Source: Planctomycetota bacterium (GTDB lineage Bacteria > Planctomycetota > UBA1135 > GCA-002686595). Taken from it: a DNA stretch of 64,000 bases. The first letter of the stretch is position 1, and each line of letters opens with the position of its first letter. Shown piece by piece: positions 52,950-61,043 of the stretch. The notes under the pieces were generated by a model. It did not search any database. It saw only the letters and a list, made by a program, of their open reading frames with translations, and was not told the origin of the DNA. The stretch is from assembly GCA_020853575.1 (NCBI GenBank), contig JADYYP010000081.1, positions 124,001 to 188,000 of the forward strand. The letters run 5' to 3'. The position numbers and the translations under genes were made by a program.

Positions 52950-53444
52950 ATGTCGCACGTCACAGCGCTCCTTCGCCGCTCCACGCCAGCCGCTGCACTC
53001 GCCTTGCTCCTGTGCGGCGCCGCAGCCGCCGCCATCGGGCTCGCCCGCGGCCCCCAAGGCACGCCGCCACCGCCCAATCAAACCCAGGCGCTGCCCATGG
53101 GGGGCGGCGGGGGTGTTTCCGCCGACAGCAACCAGCGCATGATCGCGGTCACCGGCGTGGACGTCACCGGAGCGTCCGTGCTGTATCTGGTCGACACCCA
53201 GAACATGCGGCTGGCGGTGTACCAGGCCAACTCCAGCGGCTCGAACCAAGGTGTGCGCCTGATCGGTGCGCGCCGGATCGAGCTCGACATGGAGCTCAAT
53301 GGCTTCCACGACAACTCGGAGTACAGCTACTCCGAGCTGCGCGACAAGTTCGTCGACCAGGGCCTGATCGAAAAAGACCCGGCCTCGTCCGCGAAGAAGC
53401 CCGCGGGCGACGCGCGCAACCCCGATAAGCCCTCCGGACAATGA
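52950..53444 (+). CDS. Exported small protein of unknown function
   Basis: 164 aa. An N-terminal signal or anchor helix (about residues 13-32, ALALLLCGAAAAAIGLA) is followed by a Pro/Gly linker and a small domain (MIAVTGVDVTGASVLYLVDT, RLAVYQANS) that reads like a blade of a beta structure, then a charged tail. I do not recognise the family. Start taken at ATG 52950 rather than the in-frame 52899 because the signal follows it. It is 84 bp after the DUF21 pair and 108 bp before the HTH gene. Confidence 0.6.
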   Translation: MSHVTALLRRSTPAAALALLLCGAAAAAIGLARGPQGTPPPPNQTQALPMGGGGGVSADSNQRMIAVTGVDVTGASVLYLVDTQNMRLAVYQANSSGSNQGVRLIGARRIELDMELNGFHDNSEYSYSELRDKFVDQGLIEKDPASSAKKPAGDARNPDKPSGQ

Positions 53445-53552
53445 CGCGCGGCTAGCGCAGCTTGCCCCAGCCTCGATACCATCGCTCGATGCCCCCGCAT
53501 CCGGGCGGTCCGTCCCACACCCCCGATCCACAGATTCGTTAGGAGATTTCCC

Positions 53553-54098
53553 GTGGCCGAAAAGGAGTTCCTGAGCTTCGACGAAGCCCTGCGCGAGCTG
53601 CGCCTCAAGGAAGAGGAGCTCAAGCGGCTCGTGTCCGAAGGCGAGATCCGCGCCTTCCGCGACGGCGAGACGATGAAGCTGCGCAAGACCGACGTCGAGA
53701 ACCTGCGCGCCGAGCTGCAGGGCGGTGAGGTCGTCGATCTGGGCGGTGCCGCCACCGAGGAACTGGTGTTCGAAGACGACACCGACATCGACGCCGGCAT
53801 GGCGACCGAGGAGATCAGCGAGTCCGACACGATCCTCGAGGAGGACGTGCAAGAGGTGGCCGAGGTCGAGCTCGACGAGGAAGACGAGGACGACGAAGAC
53901 GAGCTGGTGGGCGCGGGCGCGCGCGGCAAGGCCGCTCCTGTCGAAGACGAGCCCTACGAGGGTGGCTTCATGCGCTCGGTGCTGATGATCACCTCGTTGG
54001 TGATGGTCCTTGGCACTTCACTGATCGTGGCTTTGGCCCACGGTCATCTCAATCGCGTGGCGCGCGGCGTCGCCGGCATCTTCGGCGTGACGTTCTAG
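53553..54098 (+). CDS. Membrane-tethered HTH protein with acidic linker
   Basis: 181 aa. Residues 1-55 form an excisionase/MerR-like helix-turn-helix (FLSFDEALRELRLKEEELKR, then LVSEGEIRAFRDGETMKLRK with the wing). Residues about 60-135 are very acidic (DEEDEDDEDE). A single membrane helix spans about 142-162 (SVLMITSLVMVLGTSLIVAL). The protein would hold a DNA-binding domain at the membrane. Target unknown. GTG start with AGGAG nine bases upstream; a strong hairpin terminator follows. Confidence 0.72.
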   Translation: MAEKEFLSFDEALRELRLKEEELKRLVSEGEIRAFRDGETMKLRKTDVENLRAELQGGEVVDLGGAATEELVFEDDTDIDAGMATEEISESDTILEEDVQEVAEVELDEEDEDDEDELVGAGARGKAAPVEDEPYEGGFMRSVLMITSLVMVLGTSLIVALAHGHLNRVARGVAGIFGVTF

Positions 54099-54143
54099 AG
54101 CGCGGCGGGCGAGGCCCGACGAGCGCAGTATTCGATCCCTTCG

Positions 54144-54187
54144 ATTCGAGCGGCGCGGCCGGATTTCGGTGCGCGCCGCTCGAATTT
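54144..54187 (+). terminator. Long hairpin terminator after the HTH gene
   Basis: ATTCGAGCGGCGCG (54144-54157) / CGCGCCGCTCGAAT (54172-54185), 14 perfect base pairs, 14-nt loop, ending in ATTT. It is the longest perfect stem I noticed in the window. Confidence 0.75.
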
Positions 54188-54233
54188 CCATCTGCGACCG
54201 CTACTCTGTGCCTCGACTTCGAGTTGCGCTCTG

Positions 54234-54263
54234 GCGCACGAAATCGAATCACATTTCGCGCGC
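54234..54263. promoter_or_regulatory. Inverted repeat upstream of the OmpA-like gene
   Basis: GCGCACGAAAT (54234-54244) faces ATTTCGCGCGC (54253-54263): 10 of 11 pairs match, with an 8-bp centre. It lies 85 bp before the ATG at 54348 and could be an operator. No good promoter hexamers were seen nearby. Confidence 0.35.
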
Positions 54264-54347
54264 GCCGCAGTGCGCCTTGTTTTCGCCCGGGTGTCGGCGA
54301 AGGGCGCGGTGCGGCTCGGGCGCGCGAATCGCAGTTGGGGAATCACG

Positions 54348-55115
54348 ATGTCGATGAAGATCGCACACAAGTTGGAGCGCTCGCGCTCCATTCGTTTCGC
54401 GCCGTTGGGCGTGGCGAGCGTCTTGACGCTCGCTGCCGCGCTGTCGCTGGCGTCCTGCGTGCCGCAGACGTATCTCGACGACGCCCAGGTCGAGGGCAAG
54501 CACTGGCAGAAGGAAGCGCTCGAGAACCAGAAGCGCGTCGACGAGCTCGAGAACGAGAACCGGCGGTTGCGCGCGCAGATCGAAGCCGGTGGCGCGCCGC
54601 GCGAGTCGAGCTTCTCGACCGAGGCGATTGACGAGCGCCTCAAGAACCTGCGCGAGATCCTGGCGCAAACCGGCCAGAATCCCGACGACGTGGTCAAGTT
54701 CTCCGTCGACGGCGGCTACGTCTATCGCATGAAGGACTCGATCGTCTTCGACCTGGGCTCCGCCGAAGTTTCGGCCGCCGGCAAGAAGGTGCTCGAGGAA
54801 GTCGCGGCCGACATCTCCAGCAAGCCCTTCGGCAAGGTGTACGTGCGCGGACACACCGACAACACGCCGATCGCCAAGCCCGAGACCAAGGCCAAATTCC
54901 CCAACGGCAATCTGCAACTCTCGGCGGAGCGCGCCGTGGCCGTGGCGGCCTTCCTCGGCAACCAGGGCAAGCTCGACGACGCACGCGTGGTCGTGATGGG
55001 CTTCGGTCAACACGATCCGGTGGCGCCCAACGACTCGGCTGCCAACAAGCAGAAGAACCGCCGCGTCGATATCTTCGTCGCCGATGCCGACAACGCGTCT
55101 CCGGCGAAGCAGTAG
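54348..55115 (+). CDS. OmpA-family lipoprotein (peptidoglycan-binding)
   Basis: 255 aa. Lipobox LASC (Cys37), a heptad coiled-coil segment (ALENQKRVDELENENRRL) and a C-terminal OmpA-like domain: VYVRGHTDNTPIA, NLQLSAERAVAVAAFL and NKQKNRRVDIFV, including the Asp/Arg residues that bind diaminopimelate. Pal- or MotB-like proteins of this form tie the outer membrane to peptidoglycan. Two starts are possible (54348, 54354). The next gene starts 32 nt before this stop. Confidence 0.87.
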   Translation: MSMKIAHKLERSRSIRFAPLGVASVLTLAAALSLASCVPQTYLDDAQVEGKHWQKEALENQKRVDELENENRRLRAQIEAGGAPRESSFSTEAIDERLKNLREILAQTGQNPDDVVKFSVDGGYVYRMKDSIVFDLGSAEVSAAGKKVLEEVAADISSKPFGKVYVRGHTDNTPIAKPETKAKFPNGNLQLSAERAVAVAAFLGNQGKLDDARVVVMGFGQHDPVAPNDSAANKQKNRRVDIFVADADNASPAKQ

Positions 55116-56073
55116 CGCGCGGCCGGTCCGCCGAACGGGAGCAGCGAGTGCCCGCGGGCGCGCGCTGCTCCTTGCGCTTGTGTGCTCGAGCTGCGCGGGC
55201 GGCAGCGCCGCGAGTGACCCGCTCTTGACCGAGATCGAGGGCTTGGCATTCGTGCCAGCGGGCCAGATCTCGCTGGCGATCGCAGGTCGCGGCAGCGCCA
55301 CGCTCGAAGTGCCGAATGCCTTGCTCGTCGACATGTACGAGTCGACGCGCGGAGAGTGGCGTGCCTTTCGGCGCGCGCGCGCCGCGCTGGTCGCCAGCGA
55401 GCTGAGCGAGCTCGTCGATGGCTGGGACGACGCTTCTGCCGACTGGCCCGCGAGCGGCATGAACCAGATCGAGGCCGCGGAGTTCGCGCGCTGGCGCGGA
55501 ATGCGCTTGCCCACGGCGGGCGAGTGGCTGTATTTCGCGTCGGGTCCACAGCGCTTCGCCTTCCCTTGGGGATCGACGGACCAGCGCTCGATCGCCAATA
55601 CCCTCGAGTTGGGGCTCGACCGACCGGCCGCGGTCGGCACCTTCGAGGCCGGGCGCTCGCCGCAGCAGATCTACGACCTGCTCGGCAACGTCGCCGAGTG
55701 GACCGCGGATGCGGCGCCGTCGCGCGATGTCCTGCCGGGCGACACGCGCGTTTCGGCCATGGGGGGGAGCTTTCGCAACCGCTCGCGCCCGATCGTCGAC
55801 GAGCGCCAGGTCGAGGGCCAGAACGAGGTCCACGCCCGCACTCTGGCGCGCGAGAGCCGAGCCGATGACATCGGCGTGCGCTGTTGCGTGGACGCCTCGA
55901 GCTACTTGGGGGAGCGCTTGCTGGCGCTGCGTCCGGATGCCGCGGCGCGCGCGCGACTGGTGGCCGTCGGTCGGCGCTGGGGCCGGCGTGCCCTACCGGT
56001 GCTCGAGGGGCTCGCCGCCCGTCCGGGCGCTCCCTCCGCCCTGATGGCCCTGCTCGAGGGAGCGCGCCGTTGA
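55084..56073 (+). CDS. SUMF1/FGE-domain lipoprotein
   Basis: 329 aa. A basic n-region (RLRRSSSARPVRR) leads to lipobox CSSC (Cys37). The rest matches the formylglycine-generating-enzyme (SUMF1) fold: LAFVPAGQI, MNQIEAAEFARWRGMRLPTAGEW, quoted here as AAEFARWRGMRLPTAGEW, then LGNVAEWTAD, MGGSFRN and IGVRCCVD. Enzymatic FGEs need a specific copper-binding Cys pair that I cannot confirm here; many SUMF1 lipoproteins have other roles. The ATG at 55084 lies inside the OmpA gene (32-nt overlap) and is the only start giving a signal peptide. Its stop overlaps the rsmA start. Confidence 0.75.
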   Translation: MPTTRLRRSSSARPVRRTGAASARGRALLLALVCSSCAGGSAASDPLLTEIEGLAFVPAGQISLAIAGRGSATLEVPNALLVDMYESTRGEWRAFRRARAALVASELSELVDGWDDASADWPASGMNQIEAAEFARWRGMRLPTAGEWLYFASGPQRFAFPWGSTDQRSIANTLELGLDRPAAVGTFEAGRSPQQIYDLLGNVAEWTADAAPSRDVLPGDTRVSAMGGSFRNRSRPIVDERQVEGQNEVHARTLARESRADDIGVRCCVDASSYLGERLLALRPDAAARARLVAVGRRWGRRALPVLEGLAARPGAPSALMALLEGARR

Positions 56074-56939
56074 GCGATTCGACCGGACACGTGCCGCGGC
56101 GACCGCCTTGGTCCGAGATCAAGGCGCGCCTGGAGAATTCCGGCTTTCGACCGTCGCGCGCGCTCGGTCAGAACTTCTTGGTGGACGAGAACATGCTGCG
56201 CGCGATCGCGCGCGCGGCCGAGCTCATGCCGGGCGACCTAGTGGTCGAGGTCGGCCCGGGCTGCGGAGTGTTGACGGCGCACTTGGTCGAGCACGGCGCG
56301 CGGGTGATCGCGGTCGAGCTCGATCCGCGCCTGTTCGCGTTCGCACGCGACCTTTGGGGAGAGCTGGCGATCGATTGGATCGAAGGCGATGCGCTGGCGG
56401 GCAAGCATGCCTTGAATCCGGAGCTGCTGCAGCGCTTGGCCGGGGCCGGCGCTTGGAAGCTGGTCTCGAACCTGCCGTACTCCGCGGGCACGCCGATCCT
56501 GGTGGCAGCCTCGCGCCTCGAGCAACCGCCGCTCTCGGCCACGGTGCTGTTGCAGGACGACCTGGCGGAGCGCATTTGTGCCGCACCGGGCACCCGCGAG
56601 TGGGGGGCGGTTTCGGCCCGACTCCAGGCCTGCTACCTGGCGCGCAAGCTGCGCCTGGTGGGTCCGCAGCTGTTCTGGCCCCGCCCGACGGTCGACAGCG
56701 CGTTGGTCCGGCTCGACCTGCGGCCCACGCGGCCGAACTCGGCGGAGCTCGCGCAACTCGACCGCCTGGTCGGGTGCCTGTTCGAGCAGCGCCGCAAGAC
56801 GGTGCTCAATCGCCTCGAGAGCTTCTTCGGCCAGCGGGCCCGCGCCGCGGCCGCCTGCGCAGCGCTCGGGATCGACCCGCGCGCCCGGCCGGAACAACTG
56901 TCCGTCGAGGACCTTGTCGGTCTCGTCAGGCGCGGATAG
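56070..56939 (+). CDS. rsmA: 16S rRNA dimethyltransferase RsmA (KsgA)
   Basis: 289 aa. Dimethylates two adjacent adenosines near the 3' end of 16S rRNA. Seen: RALGQNFLVDENML at the N-terminus, SAM motif VVEVGPGCGVLTAHL, VIAVELDPRLF, EGDAL, and the catalytic NLPYSAGTPIL motif; C-terminal FEQRRKTVLNRL. The start is unusual: TTG at 56070 overlaps the SUMF1 stop (TTGA); GTG at 56091 is the alternative. A promoter for dnaG begins 17 bp after the stop. Confidence 0.93.
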   Translation: MSDSTGHVPRRPPWSEIKARLENSGFRPSRALGQNFLVDENMLRAIARAAELMPGDLVVEVGPGCGVLTAHLVEHGARVIAVELDPRLFAFARDLWGELAIDWIEGDALAGKHALNPELLQRLAGAGAWKLVSNLPYSAGTPILVAASRLEQPPLSATVLLQDDLAERICAAPGTREWGAVSARLQACYLARKLRLVGPQLFWPRPTVDSALVRLDLRPTRPNSAELAQLDRLVGCLFEQRRKTVLNRLESFFGQRARAAAACAALGIDPRARPEQLSVEDLVGLVRRG

Positions 56940-57340
56940 CGCGACGGCTTTTCGCTTGGCTCTCGCCGGGAGCTGAGTTATAGACGCGCGCTTCGGAACT
57001 TTGGCTCCGGCCTAGACCACACCTCGCCCCGGGCACCCCCCGTCCCGGCGCCGACCTGCAGGCCGTTCGATCCATCCTCCGACGAAGCGAAACGCCCGGT
57101 CGCCCATGCGGCGCGCGGCGTCTCCGTGCATTCGGACCGCGGGAGTTTCTTGCCCGAGGCCACGTGCGATCACCGACCCGCGCCCTGGACCAGGGGTAGG
57201 ATTCGTCGGCAGATCGACGGGGCAGCGGAGCAGCGGCTCCGGCGCTCCCTGCGCGCTCTGCAGTCCGTTCCGACTTCGTCCTGCGTTCGAGTTCGTCTCG
57301 CACGTCGCTTCCCGGCCGACGTGCCACCCGCCGATCCAAA
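56940..57340 (+). other. 401-bp region with dnaG promoter and long leader
   Basis: Holds the promoter at 56956-56984 and about 350 nt of leader before the GTG at 57341. No convincing gene is present. The only clear fold is GCACGTCG (57300-57307) / CGACGTGC (57317-57324), an 8-bp hairpin with a 9-nt loop 16 nt before the start codon. No Shine-Dalgarno precedes the GTG. Confidence 0.5.
56956..56984 (+). promoter_or_regulatory. Promoter for dnaG-rpoD
   Basis: TTGGCT (56956-56961), exactly 17 bp, TATAGA (56979-56984). RNA would start near 56991, giving an unusually long leader to dnaG. Confidence 0.65.
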
Positions 57341-59155
57341 GTGTCCGACGACTTTCAACAGATCAAAGAGGCCATCAAGCTTCGTAGCCCGATCGAAGAG
57401 ATCGTGCGCGAGCGCGTGCCCGATCTGCACCGCGCCGGGGCGCTGTGGGTGGCCTGCTGCCCGTTCCACCAGGAGAAGACACCGTCCTTCAAGGTCGATC
57501 CGCGCAAGGGCACGTGGCACTGCTACGGCGCGTGCTCCAAGGGCGGCAACGTGATCGATTTCGTCATGACGGCCTACAACGTCGAGTTCCTCGAGGCGCT
57601 CGAGATCCTCGGCGCGCGCTGCGGCATCGCGCTCCCCGAGCGCCGCGCGGCGGCCCGCGCCAAGGACGAGCTCGAGCCGCGCTATGAGTTGATGGCGCGC
57701 GCGGAGGCGTTCTACCGCAAGTTCTTGCGGCGCCCCGAGGGCGCGCAGGCGTTGGCCTACATGCGCGGACGGGGATTGACGGACACGACCATCGACGCCT
57801 TCGGGATCGGTTTCGCGCCGGCCCAGGGTGCGGGCTTGGTCGACAGCGCGCGCCGGCAGCGGATCGCCGTCGAGCGCTTGGTCGAGCTCGGTCTGGCGCG
57901 CGTCGACGATTCCGGTCGCGCCTACGACTTCTTCAAGGGCCGAGTGATGTTCCCCGTGCGCGATCATCAACGCCGCACGGTCGGGTTCGGCGCGCGGCGC
58001 TTGTCGGACGAGGACAAGCGTTCACCCAAGTACATCAACACCCCCGAGACTCCGCTGTTCCACAAGGGGCGTCTGTTCTACGCGCTCGACCACGCTCTCG
58101 AGCACGTGCGACGCCACGGCCACTTGGTCGTGGTCGAGGGCTACACCGATGTGATGGCGGCGCACCAGGTCGGGTTGCGTTCCGTGGTCGCCGTGCTCGG
58201 AACCGCGACGACCGAGGACCACGCCGCACTCGTGCGGCGCTCCGGCGCGCGCCGCATCAGCTTGCTGTTCGATGGCGACGAGGCCGGACGCAAGGCCACC
58301 GTGCGCGCGCTCGACGGGTTGCTTCCGCTCGACCTTCCGATCGATGTCGTGCGTTTGCCGGGCGACGAGGATCCCTGCGACCTCCTGGTGCGCGAAGGCG
58401 CCGCGCCGCTCGAACATCACCTGGAGCGGGCCACGCCCTGGTTCGCGTTCCTGGTCGAGTGGATCAGCGCGGCGGCCGGCGACGAGCGCTATCGGGCGCT
58501 GGATACCGTGTTGGCGTTGCTCGCACGCATCTCCAAGCCGGTGCAGCGCGACGAGCGCATCGCCCAGCTCGCCGGTGCGCTCGGCGTTCCGGTCGAGAGC
58601 GTTCGCGCGCAGTTCGAGAGTCTGCCCCAGCGGCGGCGCGAGTCGGCTCGCTCGGAGCGCGAACGGGCCGCGCCGTCCGATGCGACGACCGCCGACTCCG
58701 CGCCGCGCGCCGTGGCGCCGTCCAAGCTGCACCTGCGCCTGCGCCAGGCGCTGCGCGGTATCGCGGGCGCGTCCCTGATCGACCCCAGCCTGGCACTGCA
58801 TTCCGACGGCTACGCGGCGCTGTGCGACGAACGCGATCTGGCGCGCATCCTCGCCGTGCTCGGCGAGCTGCACCGCAAGACTCTCGGAACCTTCGCGATC
58901 GCCGACGTGTTCGACACTCTCGGCGACGACCCCGCGCGCGAGCAGGTGTCGACGCTGGTCGCCGAGGCATCGCTGGCGGAATCCGCGTTCGCGCTGTTCG
59001 AGCAGAACGCGCAGACGATCACGCGCTTGTGTGAAGCGCTGCATCACGAGGAACAACTGAGGCTCGTCCGCGCTGGAGGAGCCATCGACGCCGAACAATT
59101 GCGGGCGCTGGAGGAAATGCGGCGCGCGCGATTCACCAGAGGACAGCATGTCTGA
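57341..59155 (+). CDS. dnaG: DNA primase
   Basis: 604 aa. Makes RNA primers for replication. The zinc-binding domain has CPFHQEKTPSF with WHCYGACSKGGN; the TOPRIM core has VVVEGYTDVMAAHQ and LFDGDEAGRKA with the metal-binding acids; the N-terminal domain ends in the usual Arg-rich linker; a C-terminal helicase-binding region follows after an Ala/Ser-rich spacer (about 420-460). GTG start at 57341 without Shine-Dalgarno. Its stop overlaps the rpoD start by 8 nt: dnaG and rpoD form the macromolecular-synthesis operon, here without rpsU. Confidence 0.96.
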   Translation: MSDDFQQIKEAIKLRSPIEEIVRERVPDLHRAGALWVACCPFHQEKTPSFKVDPRKGTWHCYGACSKGGNVIDFVMTAYNVEFLEALEILGARCGIALPERRAAARAKDELEPRYELMARAEAFYRKFLRRPEGAQALAYMRGRGLTDTTIDAFGIGFAPAQGAGLVDSARRQRIAVERLVELGLARVDDSGRAYDFFKGRVMFPVRDHQRRTVGFGARRLSDEDKRSPKYINTPETPLFHKGRLFYALDHALEHVRRHGHLVVVEGYTDVMAAHQVGLRSVVAVLGTATTEDHAALVRRSGARRISLLFDGDEAGRKATVRALDGLLPLDLPIDVVRLPGDEDPCDLLVREGAAPLEHHLERATPWFAFLVEWISAAAGDERYRALDTVLALLARISKPVQRDERIAQLAGALGVPVESVRAQFESLPQRRRESARSERERAAPSDATTADSAPRAVAPSKLHLRLRQALRGIAGASLIDPSLALHSDGYAALCDERDLARILAVLGELHRKTLGTFAIADVFDTLGDDPAREQVSTLVAEASLAESAFALFEQNAQTITRLCEALHHEEQLRLVRAGGAIDAEQLRALEEMRRARFTRGQHV

Positions 59156-60893
59156 AAAGATCGACGACACCGTCAAACTGTTGGTCGAGGAAGGCCGCAA
59201 GAAGGGCTACCTCACGTATTCGGAGATGAATCGACTCCTGGAGGACCAGTTCGTCCCTCCGGAGAAGATGGACGCCATCTTCGTGCAGCTCGAAGATCAC
59301 GGCGTCGAGATCCTCGACGACGCGGAGACGCCGTCGGCCGGCGACGCGCTGCCCGCCGAGGACGAGGATCCGGGGTTGAAGGAGGAAGAGGCCGCCGACG
59401 CCGCCGACGACGACGTGCCGGAGACCTCCTTCGCCAAGGGCATGATGCCCGAGAAGATCGACGATCCGGTGCGCATGTACCTGACGCAGATGGGCGAGAT
59501 CCCGCTGCTCACGCGCGACCAGGAGATCTTCCTGGCGAAGACCATCGAGATCACGCGCAAGCGCTTCCGCAAGAAGTGCATGGGCTCCGGCCTGTGCATG
59601 GACTCTGGGTTGCGCACGCTCGAGCAGGTGCAGCGCGGCGAGCTCGCGTTCGACCGCACGCTCAAGGTCAACCCCAACCCCAAGCCCGACGACGATCCCA
59701 AGATCGTCGAGACGCTCGGCAAGAACTTCTTGGCCAAGCGCTTGCCGGTGAACATCGTCACCATCAAGGACGTGCTCGCGCGCATCCGCGAGGAGTACAA
59801 GCCCCTGGTCGATCCCAAGACGACCAAGAAGGAGCGCTCCGAGTCGCTGCGCAAGACGCAGGAACTGCGGCGCAAGCTGGTGATCTTGATCGAGGAGTGC
59901 CACCTCCAGGTCAAGAAGTTCAAGCCCTACATGGACATGATGGAGTCGCACTGCCGCGAGATGCGGGCGACCGAGCGCAAGTTGGCGGCGGCCAAGCAGG
60001 CCAAGAAGGCCGACGCGATCAAGGAGCTCGGCGCGCGCATGGCCGAGCTCGAGATGCAGTCGATGGAGCCCGCCGATCGCCTCAAGCGCCGCGTCGATCA
60101 GGCGCGCCTGCACTTCGCCGAGTACGAGGAAGCCAAGCGCCAACTCTCGAGCGGCAACCTGCGCTTGGTGGTCTCGATCGCCAAGAAGTACCGCAACCGC
60201 GGCTTGTCGTTCCTCGACCTGATCCAAGAGGGCAACACCGGCCTGATGAAGGCCGTCGAGAAATACGAGTACCGCCGCGGATACAAGTTCTCGACCTACG
60301 CGACGTGGTGGATCCGCCAAGCGATCACGCGCTCGATCGCCGATCAGGCACGCACGATCCGCATCCCGGTGCACATGATCGAGACCATGTCGAAGCTGCG
60401 CAACGTGACCAAGAAGCTCGTGCAGCAGAAGGGGCGCGAGCCGTCGGTCGAGGAAGTGGCCGAGGCCACCGGCATCTCGGTGGACGAGGCCAAGCGGGTG
60501 ATCAAGATCAGCAAGCACCCGATCTCACTCGACCGTCCGATCGGCGAGTCCGACGACAGCTACTTTGGTGACTTCATCGAGGACGAGACGGCCGAGAGCC
60601 CGGTGATGGCCGCCGGCCACGAGATGCTCAAGGAGCGCATCGACGAGGTGCTGCAGACCTTGACCTTCCGCGAGCGCGAGATCGTCAAGCTGCGCTACGG
60701 CATCGGCGACGGCTACACCTACACGCTTGAGGAAGTCGGGCGCATCTTCCGCGTCACGCGCGAGCGTGTGCGGCAGATCGAAGCCAAGGCCGTGCGCAAG
60801 CTGCGCCACCCCGTCCGCGCCCGCCAGCTGGCGAGCTTTCTCGACGGCGTGACCATCCCCGACGAGAACGAGCCGATCGCGCCCTTGCCCTGA
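59148..60893 (+). CDS. rpoD: Primary sigma factor RpoD (sigma-70)
   Basis: 581 aa. Region 1.1 (about 1-80) ends in an acidic linker; region 1.2 has DPVRMYLTQMGEIPLLTRDQ; a Lys-rich non-conserved insert follows (about 130-320). Region 2 (about 340-410) has LVVSIAKKYRNRGLSFLDL, EGNTGLMKAVEKYEY and FSTYATWWIRQAITRSIA; region 3 REPSVEEVAEATGISVDEA; region 4 LTFREREIVKLRYG and the HTH TLEEVGRIFRVTRERVRQIE. This is a complete group 1 sigma factor. AGAGGA lies 5 nt before the ATG. It explains why TTGxxx-17-TAxxxT-like promoters are recognisable in the window. Confidence 0.97.
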   Translation: MSEKIDDTVKLLVEEGRKKGYLTYSEMNRLLEDQFVPPEKMDAIFVQLEDHGVEILDDAETPSAGDALPAEDEDPGLKEEEAADAADDDVPETSFAKGMMPEKIDDPVRMYLTQMGEIPLLTRDQEIFLAKTIEITRKRFRKKCMGSGLCMDSGLRTLEQVQRGELAFDRTLKVNPNPKPDDDPKIVETLGKNFLAKRLPVNIVTIKDVLARIREEYKPLVDPKTTKKERSESLRKTQELRRKLVILIEECHLQVKKFKPYMDMMESHCREMRATERKLAAAKQAKKADAIKELGARMAELEMQSMEPADRLKRRVDQARLHFAEYEEAKRQLSSGNLRLVVSIAKKYRNRGLSFLDLIQEGNTGLMKAVEKYEYRRGYKFSTYATWWIRQAITRSIADQARTIRIPVHMIETMSKLRNVTKKLVQQKGREPSVEEVAEATGISVDEAKRVIKISKHPISLDRPIGESDDSYFGDFIEDETAESPVMAAGHEMLKERIDEVLQTLTFREREIVKLRYGIGDGYTYTLEEVGRIFRVTRERVRQIEAKAVRKLRHPVRARQLASFLDGVTIPDENEPIAPLP

Positions 60894-60933
60894 GAGGGGC
60901 GGCGGCACGGCTCGAAGCACCTCCTGAGCCTCC

Positions 60934-60971
60934 CGCGGGCCGTTTCGCGCACGTGCGCGGGGCGGCCCGCG
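60934..60971 (+). terminator. Compound hairpin after rpoD
   Basis: CGCGGGCCG (60934-60942) / CGGCCCGCG (60963-60971) encloses a second perfect palindrome CGCGCACGTGCGCG (60946-60959), separated by TTT and GGG internal-loop strands. No T-tract follows, so termination may depend on Rho or on the structure itself. Confidence 0.5.
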
Positions 60972-60991
60972 CTGTCCTTCGGTCGCTGAGC

Positions 60992-61019
60992 TTGTTGGGA
61001 GCGCCGGCGGCGATAAGAT
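60992..61019 (+). promoter_or_regulatory. Promoter for the zinc-ribbon protein gene
   Basis: TTGTTG (60992-60997), 16 bp, TAAGAT (61014-61019). RNA would start near 61026, about 18 nt before the ATG at 61044. Confidence 0.55.
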
Positions 61020-61043
61020 CTCCGGCCCTTTGCACGGGGAACC

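Noticed and set aside
55084..56073. Active formylglycine-generating enzyme serving the sulfatase-like proteins
   Set aside because: The sulfatase-like proteins in the window lack the Cys/Ser substrate motif, and the copper-site cysteines cannot be confirmed in this SUMF1 domain.
57106..57387. 93-codon frame upstream of dnaG
   Set aside because: Pro/Arg/Ser-rich, no ribosome binding site, overlaps the dnaG start in another frame.
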